The notes under the pieces were generated by a model. That model was not told the DNA's origin and ran no database searches. It saw only the letters and a program-made list of their open reading frames with translations. A stretch of DNA of 64,000 bases from Nitrosococcus wardiae. Its GTDB lineage: Bacteria; Pseudomonadota; Gammaproteobacteria; Nitrosococcales; Nitrosococcaceae. The position numbers and the translations under genes are program-made. Each line of letters starts with the position of its first letter. The stretch's first letter is position 1. The stretch covers positions 1,011,659 through 1,075,658 of the forward strand of contig NZ_CP038033.1 in NCBI RefSeq assembly GCF_004421105.1. Direction: 5' to 3'. Of the stretch, positions 31,066 through 39,951 are shown in pieces.

Positions 31066-31530
31066 CTAACGCCCAGGTAGATTTGTTGAAAGTGGACTGA
31101 CAAAAGAGCCAACTTTCACCACTGAAGCTGCATTAATCTCAACCCCAAGCACTTTTGAGTGAATGTTGATTTCGTGTACTTGGACATTCGTCCCAGGGAC
31201 ATCAGCAGTTGGGATAACAGTTGTATCCGTGGATGAACCTTCCCCTACTGCAACAGCTCCTGCACTTCCGCCAGCAATACCTATATAGCTCCTGAGGGCA
31301 GGATTATCTGCGTCTGACTGTGTAGCTGTTGCCGAACCAAATGTAGAGGTAAAAGCAAGATGGCTTGAGGTCGCATCTGCATTAACAATGACATCAGCAT
31401 TAGTTCCTGCTGTGACATAATCCATTTGGGCTGTAGATAAAATCAAAGGACCTTGGCTAGTGGATTCTGCCACAGCAGTAGATACTGTTATACAAAAAAA
31501 ACTTAATGCGTAGAAAACATTTTTCATCAT
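31066..31530 (-). CDS. Secreted VTAG-motif protein 1 (putative Fap-like subunit)
   Basis: This 154-residue protein starts at ATG 31530 (GAAGAGG lies 6-12 bases upstream; the ORF can start at 31545). Signal peptide MMKNVFYALSFFCITVSTAVA, then ESTSQGPLILSTAQMDYVTAGT. The mature part (NADVIVNADATSSHLAFTSTF) has the motif TATQSDADNPAL, a Gly/Ala/Ser-rich middle, and a C-terminal half with alternating hydrophobic residues (VHEINIHSKVLGVEINAASV). It is the longest and first of the three paralogues. Upstream, 586 AT-rich bases separate it from a divergent Ser-rich protein gene. Confidence 0.78.
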   Translation of the reverse strand: MMKNVFYALSFFCITVSTAVAESTSQGPLILSTAQMDYVTAGTNADVIVNADATSSHLAFTSTFGSATATQSDADNPALRSYIGIAGGSAGAVAVGEGSSTDTTVIPTADVPGTNVQVHEINIHSKVLGVEINAASVVKVGSFVSPLSTNLPGR

Positions 31531-31545
31531 AAGTGGCCTCTTCAT

Positions 31546-32131
31546 TAATATTTGAACTAAGGCACACGCTTAATGGTAGTGATTGCTGTAAAAATAGCAA
31601 GCAAAGTTTAGAAAAAATAAAGCAATAAAAATTGCCTCAAAAAATTGACGAATTTATGGAGTTAGAGATTGTTTTTTAGGTATCCGATTGATATTAATAA
31701 ATTATTTTAATTTTTGTTATTTGTAAAAAAAATGAAACACTTGGGTTAAGACTTACTTAATTACAAGTATAATTATTAAAAATATAGGGCTTAGATAGTG
31801 GAGTGCTATAGCAGGCATTTATTATAAAGTGACCCTCGCGGTTATTGCTATCAGTAGTTGTAAAAATAATAAAAAATTAATTTTGCTAACTTATAAAATA
31901 TGATAGATATGATGCTATTATCTTTGGCCAACCATAGATAGATGACAATAAATTTATACTTAATGCGGAAATAAACAGACATTCTTTTATAAAAAAGATA
32001 ATTCTTTTAATAGATGTAATCAAAAGTAGTAAAATTTATTGGCATATTTGTTGCTCCTTAAGTTTAGTTTCTTAGGAGGCGGATATTCTAATAGGCGGAT
32101 ATCTTAATTTTTTACTAGAAAGAGGTTTAAT
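31546..32131. other. AT-rich divergent promoter region
   Basis: Very AT-rich (about 75 % or more), no gene seen. It must contain the promoters of the VTAG operon (leftward) and of the Ser-rich protein (rightward). No operator was recognised by eye. Confidence 0.55.
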
Positions 32132-32590
32132 ATGAGTATAAAAAAATGGCTTCTTATAATATGTGCAACCAGTGCTGGTGTTCTTTTATCGAATAAACTA
32201 TTAGCTCAAATTACACTCTCTGGGGGGAATAAATTTCAAAACTCAGAGACTGCAACAGTCATTTTTATGTGCAACATAAATTCTATTGGTAGATTTGGTT
32301 CTCCAAATCAATCTTTATGTGATTCTTCTGGTAGTGATTCAAGCTCTTGTTCGAGTAGTTCTTCAGAAAGTTCATCTGGAGATTCTGAAGAAGAAGATTC
32401 CATGATTCTTGAGATGAGTTCTAATATGCCCTCCAATATTCGTGATGGGCTTTTGTCAAGGTTTGAAAATGCGTCGGCTTGTGCTGATTTTAAATCAGGA
32501 ATGTCGACTATATTAGATACTTCAGATCCAGACTGCAGCGTATCTTCATCTCCAAATAATTTAGTATATTCCTGCGATTTTAGGTTTTAA
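32132..32590 (+). CDS. Secreted Ser/Asp-rich protein, unknown
   Basis: I do not recognise this 152-residue protein. A signal peptide (MSIKKWLLIICATSAGVLLSNKLLAQ) is followed by a hydrophobic strand-like part (ATVIFMCNINSIGRFG), a low-complexity Ser/Asp/Glu tract (about 67-92: SSGSDSSSCSSSSSESSSGD..EEEDS), and a C-terminal part with four Cys (ASACADF, DPDCSVSS, VYSCDF). Paired cysteines suggest disulfides in the periplasm or outside the cell. Codon use is AT-rich, unlike the flanking core genes. It is divergent from the VTAG operon and ends in a clear terminator, so it is a real transcript unit. Confidence 0.7.
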   Translation: MSIKKWLLIICATSAGVLLSNKLLAQITLSGGNKFQNSETATVIFMCNINSIGRFGSPNQSLCDSSGSDSSSCSSSSSESSSGDSEEEDSMILEMSSNMPSNIRDGLLSRFENASACADFKSGMSTILDTSDPDCSVSSSPNNLVYSCDFRF

Positions 32591-32654
32591 CCGCTTGCTA
32601 ACGGTGAAATTATTTGTGCTCACATCTGAAATATAAGATATAAATTTAATATCA

Positions 32655-32690
32655 AAAAGCGGGAAACCTTCCCGCTTTTGTTTTTTGTTT
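32655..32690 (+). terminator. Intrinsic terminator after the Ser-rich protein gene
   Basis: AAAAGCGGGA / TCCCGCTTTT with T-rich tail, about 65 bases past the stop codon. Confidence 0.85.
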
Positions 32691-33194
32691 GCCTAGTCCA
32701 TACCAATTGCATTACAAGCAGTAGTTTTCATATAAAGAAAGCCTGTGCGCAAATACCCTTGGCTTTTTTATTCTAATTTATAGGCTACAAATTAGTATCA
32801 GGTTATAGCCTAATTCATCTTATAGGCTTAGATGTAAGCAATAATGCATAAACATTGATTTTTTATTCTCCCTATCACAGCGGTTATCGTCTATCTCGGT
32901 GGTATACCATCACCCTCTGCAAGTGATCCCGATCAAAACCAATCATCCTTATCGCTATGCCGAGCCTACCTCGACATAGCTTGAGAAGAATCTTATGAAG
33001 ATAAGCACAACGCCGGATTTCAGGATCCGGCGGCGGTATTTACAAACCCAAACCGCATGATATTACAATCGATAAGCGCTGTGCCCGGTGGTCATGACCT
33101 CCATAAGTCCACAACATACCGCCGCCGGACTCACTTATCCGCAGGTAAAGCCCGTGGTGTTCTATATTGCGAGCGTATAAAAAGTTAGCAGGGC
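32691..33194. other. Gene-free region with inverted repeats
   Basis: Contains tccggcggcggtat (33026-33039) and its inverted partner ataccgccgccgga (33116-33129) about 75 bases apart, possibly the ends of a small non-autonomous element, and repeat D (33137-33180). No gene. Confidence 0.5.
33137..33180. repeat. Palindromic repeat D, diverged copy
   Basis: atccgcaggtaaagcccgtg followed by gtgttctatattgcgagcgtata. It is inverted relative to 35091-35136; the two flank the PEP-CTERM gene. Confidence 0.6.
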
Positions 33195-34865
33195 TTATGC
33201 GAGCCTTTTTGGGATGTTTTTAGGAGTGTCTGTGAATAACATTCTCATTTCCATAAAGATCAAATATATAAACCCTAAGCTAAATAGCAGTAAGGTAGTA
33301 GGCTCGGGAACCGTTGATGGTTCTGGTCCGCTGAACGAGAGTATTGCACTTACTGGCGTATTAAAATTCTGATTCCAAATATCGGAACCTATTTTTGTTT
33401 GATCAAAACCTAAGAACAATTCTGGTAAAAGCATAGAATCAAAAGTGATTTCTTTAAAATAATCTTGAAGCCAAGAGGAAAGATTTAGATTAGCTTCTGA
33501 TATATTTAGAATTGGCGCGAACATATTAAAGCCTTGAGATTGGAATATCTCATCTTCGAAAACTAATGTCGGCAAACTAGCCCTATAAAGCACATTCCCC
33601 ATCCTATCTACAAGCCTTATTTCTGTACCTGAAAAATATTCACGTCCATCTAAACTCGCAAAATGAATTAAAGGATCTATCTCAATATAACCTCCATTTA
33701 ATGGATCCTTTTTATATTTCTTTGTTATGTTTATGGGTAATCTATCAAAATATAATATATTTTCTGTTTTATCCCAATGCATTTGGAATTCTTCAGATTC
33801 GCCAACAATTTTGTGGCCTATTGATTGGCCCACTTGAAGTGCGGCTCTAGGAGGGGCTTCATAGGATAATTCAATATGTGTGTTTTTTAAATTTAATATT
33901 AGGTTTTGTTGGGGGGAAAGAAAATCATCTAATAATGGAACTGAAACACTGAGGTTATCTGGATTTCTTTTTAATATTAATTGGTTATCGTCTCTGTCAA
34001 TATTTGTATTGAACCAGTTCTCTATTATTTTAGAAGTAGGGTCTTCAAAATATATCGTTGATTCTTTTCCGTTTTCCAAAAAAGAGATAAATCCAATAGT
34101 CGTTGTTTTTGTTTGTTCTCCAGACTGCTGTACAACTTCAACAGTGTCTCGCATATAAGAGAGAGCAGAAGTAGGTTCTGATTTTATTTTTAATCTATCA
34201 ATGTCCCAATTTAGGTTAAGGAAAGGGCTAAAAGATTTGAATGGCAGAAAAGTATTCGTAGTGAAAGCATTTTGCATCAAAAAATTTGAGACTAAACCCT
34301 CACTAATTGTAGCAGATCTTGAAAATAATGGTTTTAGTGAAGAACTTTCTGCAGTTGTACGGTGTTCGCTTTGAAAAGTTGCCACTGTAACTGGATTATT
34401 GAAGTTTACATTGTTTGAGATATTTGCATCTAGGTTTAAAAACACCCTGCCAGAAGAAAAATGTGAATTTATAATTTCCCCTGAATCTGCAAAATTTATC
34501 TCCGACTTAGAATAACCGGGATAAGTGCTAACGGCATTTGTATAAGAGGCTGTCCCTGCGTTCAATAGGGGGGATGAATTGGGTGGAAAATAAATGCCAT
34601 TTTCTATGTTGAGATTACCATCACTATTTCTAATTATATAAGGTCCACCCCCTATAAGCTGAGCAGTTATTGTGGTTTTGCTTTCAGTTTCTGCGCTAGA
34701 AATTAATACCGCGTTAGTTGTTTTAGGTGCTCCTAGAATTACTAATGCAATATTTAATATAAAAATATTTTTATAAATTAAATACTGTATGTTCCTATGG
34801 AAAAGGAGACGTAAAGTTGTAAATAGGATGGTTGTTAAGATTGTGCTCTTTGTTAAAGTGCTCAT
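33195..34865 (-). CDS. PEP-CTERM exported protein, unknown function
   Basis: This 556-residue exported protein has an N-terminal hydrophobic segment (IFILNIALVILGAPKTTNAVLI) that can act as a signal, though the preceding 40 residues are unusually long, so a later start is possible. The C-terminus has the exosortase sorting signal: VPEPTTLLLFSLGFIYLIFM, a membrane helix, then a tail with a basic end (KNIPKRLA), longer than usual. The body is rich in Asn, Ser and Thr with beta-type patterning and no recognised domain. An EpsH-type exosortase would process it at the inner membrane. The gene is AT-rich compared with neighbours and flanked by inverted repeat D copies, which hints at transfer. Confidence 0.82.
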   Translation of the reverse strand: MSTLTKSTILTTILFTTLRLLFHRNIQYLIYKNIFILNIALVILGAPKTTNAVLISSAETESKTTITAQLIGGGPYIIRNSDGNLNIENGIYFPPNSSPLLNAGTASYTNAVSTYPGYSKSEINFADSGEIINSHFSSGRVFLNLDANISNNVNFNNPVTVATFQSEHRTTAESSSLKPLFSRSATISEGLVSNFLMQNAFTTNTFLPFKSFSPFLNLNWDIDRLKIKSEPTSALSYMRDTVEVVQQSGEQTKTTTIGFISFLENGKESTIYFEDPTSKIIENWFNTNIDRDDNQLILKRNPDNLSVSVPLLDDFLSPQQNLILNLKNTHIELSYEAPPRAALQVGQSIGHKIVGESEEFQMHWDKTENILYFDRLPINITKKYKKDPLNGGYIEIDPLIHFASLDGREYFSGTEIRLVDRMGNVLYRASLPTLVFEDEIFQSQGFNMFAPILNISEANLNLSSWLQDYFKEITFDSMLLPELFLGFDQTKIGSDIWNQNFNTPVSAILSFSGPEPSTVPEPTTLLLFSLGFIYLIFMEMRMLFTDTPKNIPKRLA

Positions 34866-34999
34866 ATTCTTACTTACGGTATTTATAAATGTACTACCTG
34901 TTTCTAGGCCTATTAACCGTCAGTATGAATTGAGAACTAGCCGACTAGTTATAATACTATTGCAGATTACTAAGACTGGTTTGCAGATGATGAAATAGG

Positions 35000-35057
35000 G
35001 GTCAGTTCTCACATTATCACTATCGAAAATAGGGTTGTGATGTGAGAACTGACCCTA
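35000..35057. repeat. REP-like inverted repeat (tgtgagaactgacc)
   Basis: gggtcagttctcacatta and its inverse gtgatgtgagaactgaccc, 57 bases overall, can form a cruciform. Single half copies are at about 2213-2250 and 8480-8525. Confidence 0.75.
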
Positions 35058-35090
35058 TGTTTTGCACAAGCAAGCGTTCAATGTTAAGAA

Positions 35091-35136
35091 TTTATGCGGT
35101 CGCAAGACAGAACACCACGGGTTTACCCGCGGGTAT
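35091..35136. repeat. Palindromic repeat D, copy 2
   Basis: tttatgcggtcgcaagacag followed by aacaccacgggtttacccgcgggt; matches 12525-12570 in inverted orientation. Confidence 0.7.
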
Positions 35137-35219
35137 ATATAAAGTTATAAATATATTAAAGTATGCCCAAGAACTGACGAAAATAACTCATATTTTTAAA
35201 TTCTCAAGGGGACCTTTCC

Positions 35220-36338
35220 ATGAATTTTCGAACACTACTATTCACCATCGCGGTGACTATGTTCTGCGCGGTTGTCCAAGCTGATGTGATTCCGGCCACG
35301 CCCGATAATTACAAAAGGCTTCTCCGTCAACTTGAACCAGGGGATGTGTTGAAACTTGAGGCCGGTACATACCGTAGACTGACACTTCGAAACATTCACG
35401 GAACGCCCGAGGAATGGATCACTATCACCGGGCCTACTCAAGGAGAGCCGGCGGTGATTATAGGAGAAGCGGGCTACAATACGGTTCAACTCTATGGTTC
35501 GAGTTATGTTGCCATTAAGAATCTCACCGTCAATGTTAATGGGCTTCCTGTGGATGCAATCAATGCAAAACAGTCTATCTCCCACCATATTCTGATTGAG
35601 AATAATATTCTGCGAGGATTTCCCATTAATCAACAGGTAGTAGGTATCAATACGAAGTCGACAGCATTCAACTGGACCATCCGAGGGAACACGATTATAG
35701 AGGCGGGAACTGGGATTTATTTGGGTAATTCTAACGGGAATGCTCCGTTTATAGCGGGAAGGGTAGAGAATAATATTGTGGTTAAGCCGCTTGGATACTG
35801 CATGCAGATCAAGCACCAAAATTCTTACCAGCCGCCGAAGGAGCTGGAACTAGGACCCCACACTACCCTCATTCGTCACAATGTCTTCATCAAGGATGAT
35901 CGCAAGAGTCCGGATGGCAATCGGCCAAATCTGCTAGTGGGTGGGTTTCCGGAGGAAGGTCCCGGTTCTGACGATCACTATGAAATCTACGGTAATCTGT
36001 TTTATCACAATCCTCGAGAGTCCTTATTTCAAGGGACGGGGCGAATACTCATCCACGATAATACTTTCGCTGGCGCAGGGGAGGAACAAACTGCGATCCT
36101 TGTTAGGCCCCATGAGGGCAAGCCGGTCAAGATAGCACATGTTTACGATAATACTATTTATGGTGGCGCTCGAGGGATCCGCTTCGGTGCTGCAGCACAA
36201 GAATCGGGAATAGTGATGGGTAACCGCGTCTTCGCGGACAACCCTATCAGTGGCTACATTGAAGTATGGGGAGAGAATGTGGTTGGTACCCTAGAGTCCG
36301 CGCCGGATTACGATTACTTGGGTATAGATTCTCTTTAG
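35220..36338 (+). CDS. Exported right-handed parallel beta-helix protein
   Basis: This 372-residue protein has a signal peptide (MNFRTLLFTIAVTMFCAVVQA) and then repeated coils of a pectate-lyase-like beta-helix: IPATPDNYKRLLRQLEPGDVLKLEAGTYR, the start typical of PL6-type/chondroitinase-B-like proteins, then ITGPTQGEPAVIIG, ILIENNILRG, WTIRGNTIIEAGTGIYLGN, VENNIVVK and IHDNTFAG. The NN/GN turns mark rungs. It is probably a periplasmic or secreted polysaccharide lyase or binding protein; no catalytic residue is assignable. It stands alone, transcribed rightward. A purine run (AAGGGGAC) precedes the ATG. Confidence 0.8.
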   Translation: MNFRTLLFTIAVTMFCAVVQADVIPATPDNYKRLLRQLEPGDVLKLEAGTYRRLTLRNIHGTPEEWITITGPTQGEPAVIIGEAGYNTVQLYGSSYVAIKNLTVNVNGLPVDAINAKQSISHHILIENNILRGFPINQQVVGINTKSTAFNWTIRGNTIIEAGTGIYLGNSNGNAPFIAGRVENNIVVKPLGYCMQIKHQNSYQPPKELELGPHTTLIRHNVFIKDDRKSPDGNRPNLLVGGFPEEGPGSDDHYEIYGNLFYHNPRESLFQGTGRILIHDNTFAGAGEEQTAILVRPHEGKPVKIAHVYDNTIYGGARGIRFGAAAQESGIVMGNRVFADNPISGYIEVWGENVVGTLESAPDYDYLGIDSL

Positions 36339-36429
36339 CTTAGTGCGGATGTCCCATAAGGGAGACGGCGCATCGTATCAACCCTTCTTAAGGACCGCAG
36401 GGAAATGAAGGAGGTTGGTAGCCCACTGG

Positions 36430-39400
36430 TTAGGCGATGAGCTGGTCTCCCTCCTCCGGGGGTAGAGAAGCAAGCAATTTCGTGAGGGCATCAGGGTTCA
36501 CCGGTTTGACCATATGGTAATTGAACCCAGCCTCCTTGGTGCGGCGGCGGTCATCTTCTTGGCCCCAGCCGGTCATGGCGATAAGGAGCATTTTCTTGCC
36601 CCAAGATTGTTGTCGGATGTGCCGACAGGTATCATAGCCGCTCAGCTTCGGCATCTCAATGTCAAGCAGAAGCACTTCGGGCTTGAGTTTTGCCGCCGCC
36701 ATGATGGCTTCCTCCCCCTCGTAGGCCGTGTACACCTCGTGCCCTATCATTTTCAGCAACATTGCCAAGCTATCGGCGCTGTCCTTGCAGTCATCCACAA
36801 TCAAGAGGCGACGCTTCGTCACGTATGCTTGTTTTCTTTCTTTGCTCTGTGGTTGTGGTCTCTCAACCGCTGGCTGAACGAGCAATGGCAAGCGCACGAT
36901 GAACTCGCTTCCCTGGCCCGGCCCCTCACTGCGCGCTTCAACGTTGCCGCCGTGTAACTCAACCAGCCCGCGCACCAGTGACAGCCCGATTCCGAGGCCA
37001 CCCTGGGAGCGTTCCAATACTCTTTTTTCTTGGGAAAAAATGTCAAAAATGCGCGGTAATACCTCGGTGGCGATGCCAATGCCGTCATCCTTCACCGATA
37101 TCACTATCTCACTCCCCTGCTGCTCGCTGATAAGTTGAATATGACTGCCCTCTTCCGTGTGCTTGGCAGCATTATTGAGTAGGTTCGAGAAAATTTGGGC
37201 CAACCGCACGGGGTCTGCATTGAGGTAAACCGGCTTCGGGGGTAGGACGATGGTGAGTTCATGTCCGCCGCTGTCAATAAGCGGGCGGCTTATTTCAACG
37301 GCGTTGTGAATCGCCGTCGCTAGTTCAATCCGCTCTTTGCGGAGTTCCAGCTTGTCATGGGCAATGCGGGACACGTCGAGCAGATCATCCAATAGCCGCG
37401 CCATCTGCTGCGCCTGCTGGTCGATTATTTTCCGGGCCCATTGTAGCTCAGGGTCGGGAGAGTCCTTCACTAAGAGAATTTGCACAGCGTTGCGGATCGG
37501 GGCCAACGGGTTGCGAAGCTCATGGGCGAGCGTGGCCAGGAATTCGTTCTTGCGACGATCCGCTTCCTGGAGCTCTCGCTCGTAACGCTTCCGGTCACTG
37601 ATATCCATGCATATGCCGATCATGCGCAGAGGTTTGCCCTGCTCATCTTGGAATAACTTGCCCCGCCCTTCGACCCAGTGCACGCTGCCGTCTGCCCAGA
37701 CGATGCGGTACTCGATATGGTGCTCTTTGCCTTGCTCCAGTGCTGCCGTGATTGAGTTTATGACCTGCTCCCGGTCATCGGGATGGATGTCCTGCTGGTA
37801 GGCGTCGAAGGTGCCCGTGAAGGTGCCCGGCGTGCGCCCATGGAGGGCTTCAAGACTAGCCGACCAGGTGACTGTGTTCGTCGGAATGTGCCATTCCCAC
37901 GTTCCCATGCGGCCCGCTTCCAGGGCCAACCGGAGCCGCTGCTCATTATCCCGCAGGGCTTCCGCGGCCCGCTTACGTTCGGTAATGTCAAAATTCACGC
38001 CGGCCATGCGCGGCACTTGGCCCCTTTCATCGCGAAAACAGCGGCCCAATCCCCCCAGCCATCGCTCACCACGTTGCGGGTGAAGAATGCGGAACTCTTC
38101 ATCCCAAACATTATCGTCAGGGGTGGTTAGCATCTGTTGAAAACGAGCGGACAGCCGCTCGCGGTCGTCCGGGTGCACCCGCGCCAGCCACGCCTTAAAG
38201 CTGATCGTTTCATCGGGCGTGAAGCCATAGAGTTCCCGGTATTGCGGATTCCAACCATCAATCCGATTTTCTGATACTGTCCAGCCCCATATCCCTGCCT
38301 GCGAAGCTTGCAAGGCCAGCTCAAGCCGCTGCTGGGACTGGTGCAACGCCTCCTGTGTTTGCAGTAAATCAGTAATGTCGGTGTTGGTGCCAAACCAGCG
38401 CGTGATATTGCCGCTCGCGTCGCGAATGGGAAATGCACGGGAGAGAAACCACCGGTACTGGCCATCCTTACCCCGCAAGGGAAAGGTGTCTTCCCAAGGC
38501 TCGCCGCTTTCGAAGGCGCGCTTGATTTTCTCCGTCACACGAGCAACATGATTGGGATGATGCACCGCCTGCCAGCCCCAGCCTTGCATCTGTTCGAGCG
38601 TGGTGCCGGTGTAATCAAACCAGCGTTGGTTGTACCAGAAAATCCAGCCGTCGGGTTGGGTCATCCACGCCAATTGGGGAATATTCTCACTAAGTGTGCG
38701 GAAGCGTTCCTCACTCTCGCGTAGCGCCTTTTCAGCCTGCTTGCGCCCGGTGATATCGCGCGCAATTTTGGATGCGCCGATGATTCGCCCCGTATCGTCT
38801 AGGATGGGCGAGATGGTTAGGGAAATGTCAATGCGTCGGCCCTCTTTGGAAACACGCACGGTTTCAAAGTGTTTAATCCGCTGGCCCCGCCGCAATTTCT
38901 CTAGAATCAAGCGTTCCTCTTCTTGCCGCTCGGGCGGGATAATCAAGGTGATCGATTGCCCCACCGCCTCGGCAGCAGTGTATCCGAAAAGGCGCTCGGC
39001 CCCCCTGTTCCACGAAAGGATGATGCCCTCCAGTGTCTTACTAATGATCGCATCCTCAGATGCGGTAACGATAGCAGCAAGTAACGCCTGAGCTTTCTCC
39101 GCCCGCCGCTTCTCCGTGACATCGCGAAAAACTAGCACGCATCCGGCGAGGTGCCCATGCTCATCGCGGATCGGCGCGGCACTGTCGTCAATGGTTCGCT
39201 CGGTGCCATCTTTGGCAATGAGGAGAGTATGGTTCGCCAGCCCGACGACGGTGCCTTCTTGGAGTGCCCGCATCGCGGGACTTTCGACCGGTTGGCGAGT
39301 CTGTTCGTTGATGATGCGAAATACGGTATTGAGCGGTTGTCCCGCCGCCTCATGCTGCGTCCAGGCGGTCAAGGATTCGGCCACGGTGTTTAGGGAGAGG

Positions 39401-39888
39401 ATGCGGCCTTCCGTATCGGTGGTAATGACCGCATCCCCGATGCTGGTGAGCGTGATCCGCAATAACTCCTGCTGTGCTTGGGTCTGGGCTTGGGTTCGCC
39501 GCATCGCCTCCCCAAAGCCGATAATGAACGTGCAGGATACGAGGTAAGCGATCAGCGCGGGGAGGGTTTCATTGTTAAAGCCAAAGCTGACCCGCGGTTC
39601 GATAAATAAATAATTGCACGCCAGATAGCCGAGGATGACGGCCAAGAGAGCAGGACGGTAGCCGCCAAACCAGACGGCGGCTGCCACAGCTCCAAATAGG
39701 GTAACCAAGACCAGGTGATCACCCAGCCACGGATGGAGAAGCCAGCGGATTCCGACTGCCGCCGCCGTTACGAGAATGGAGAAGAGGTAAGCATACATAG
39801 CAGATGACAGCGTTATCCTACTCTTTGCATCCTTGTCGTGGGCGCACGATAACGCCTTTAGCCAGCTAACAAACCTGTAGGAAAGCAA
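36430..39888 (-). CDS. Hybrid sensor kinase: DUF4118, five PAS, HisKA, HATPase, receiver
   Basis: This 1152-residue inner-membrane hybrid kinase has four hydrophobic helices of a KdpD-type DUF4118 module (about 30-125: VTLFGAVAAAVWFGGYRPALLAVILGYLACNYLF). Five PAS/PAC repeats follow: SIGDAVITTDTEGRI (about 150), ASEDAIISKTLEGII (about 270), NIPQLAWMTQPDGWI (about 400), ASQAGIWGWTVSENR (about 525) and AGRMGTWEWHIPTNT (about 655). HisKA has phospho-acceptor His789 (LAHELRNPLAP). HATPase boxes are NLLNNAAKHT, KDDGIGI and GGLGIGLSL, and the C-terminal receiver has LIVDDCKD, Asp1076 (LLLDIEMPKLSG) and HMVKP. All key residues are present. The signal is unknown; no response regulator is adjacent. 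Confidence 0.92.
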   Translation of the reverse strand: MLSYRFVSWLKALSCAHDKDAKSRITLSSAMYAYLFSILVTAAAVGIRWLLHPWLGDHLVLVTLFGAVAAAVWFGGYRPALLAVILGYLACNYLFIEPRVSFGFNNETLPALIAYLVSCTFIIGFGEAMRRTQAQTQAQQELLRITLTSIGDAVITTDTEGRILSLNTVAESLTAWTQHEAAGQPLNTVFRIINEQTRQPVESPAMRALQEGTVVGLANHTLLIAKDGTERTIDDSAAPIRDEHGHLAGCVLVFRDVTEKRRAEKAQALLAAIVTASEDAIISKTLEGIILSWNRGAERLFGYTAAEAVGQSITLIIPPERQEEERLILEKLRRGQRIKHFETVRVSKEGRRIDISLTISPILDDTGRIIGASKIARDITGRKQAEKALRESEERFRTLSENIPQLAWMTQPDGWIFWYNQRWFDYTGTTLEQMQGWGWQAVHHPNHVARVTEKIKRAFESGEPWEDTFPLRGKDGQYRWFLSRAFPIRDASGNITRWFGTNTDITDLLQTQEALHQSQQRLELALQASQAGIWGWTVSENRIDGWNPQYRELYGFTPDETISFKAWLARVHPDDRERLSARFQQMLTTPDDNVWDEEFRILHPQRGERWLGGLGRCFRDERGQVPRMAGVNFDITERKRAAEALRDNEQRLRLALEAGRMGTWEWHIPTNTVTWSASLEALHGRTPGTFTGTFDAYQQDIHPDDREQVINSITAALEQGKEHHIEYRIVWADGSVHWVEGRGKLFQDEQGKPLRMIGICMDISDRKRYERELQEADRRKNEFLATLAHELRNPLAPIRNAVQILLVKDSPDPELQWARKIIDQQAQQMARLLDDLLDVSRIAHDKLELRKERIELATAIHNAVEISRPLIDSGGHELTIVLPPKPVYLNADPVRLAQIFSNLLNNAAKHTEEGSHIQLISEQQGSEIVISVKDDGIGIATEVLPRIFDIFSQEKRVLERSQGGLGIGLSLVRGLVELHGGNVEARSEGPGQGSEFIVRLPLLVQPAVERPQPQSKERKQAYVTKRRLLIVDDCKDSADSLAMLLKMIGHEVYTAYEGEEAIMAAAKLKPEVLLLDIEMPKLSGYDTCRHIRQQSWGKKMLLIAMTGWGQEDDRRRTKEAGFNYHMVKPVNPDALTKLLASLPPEEGDQLIA
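39863..39880. repeat. attC-like/dispersed motif tacaggtttgttagct
   Basis: Read on the minus strand, CCTACAGGTTTGTTAGCTGG resembles TACAGGCTCGTTAGGC at 3120-3135 and 9029-9044. It lies in the 63-base gap before the QEGLA gene, close to the kinase start. Confidence 0.4.
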
Positions 39889-39951
39889 CTTAGCTTATAA
39901 ATGTTGTAAACATTATACTGTTTATTTATAACATAATAGCACCTCAAAATA

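Larger units (their letters stand above)
34866..35219. other. Gene-free region between divergent genes, with repeats
   Basis: Holds the REP-like hairpin (35000-35057) and repeat D (35091-35136). The promoter for the beta-helix gene should lie in 35137-35219. Confidence 0.5.
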
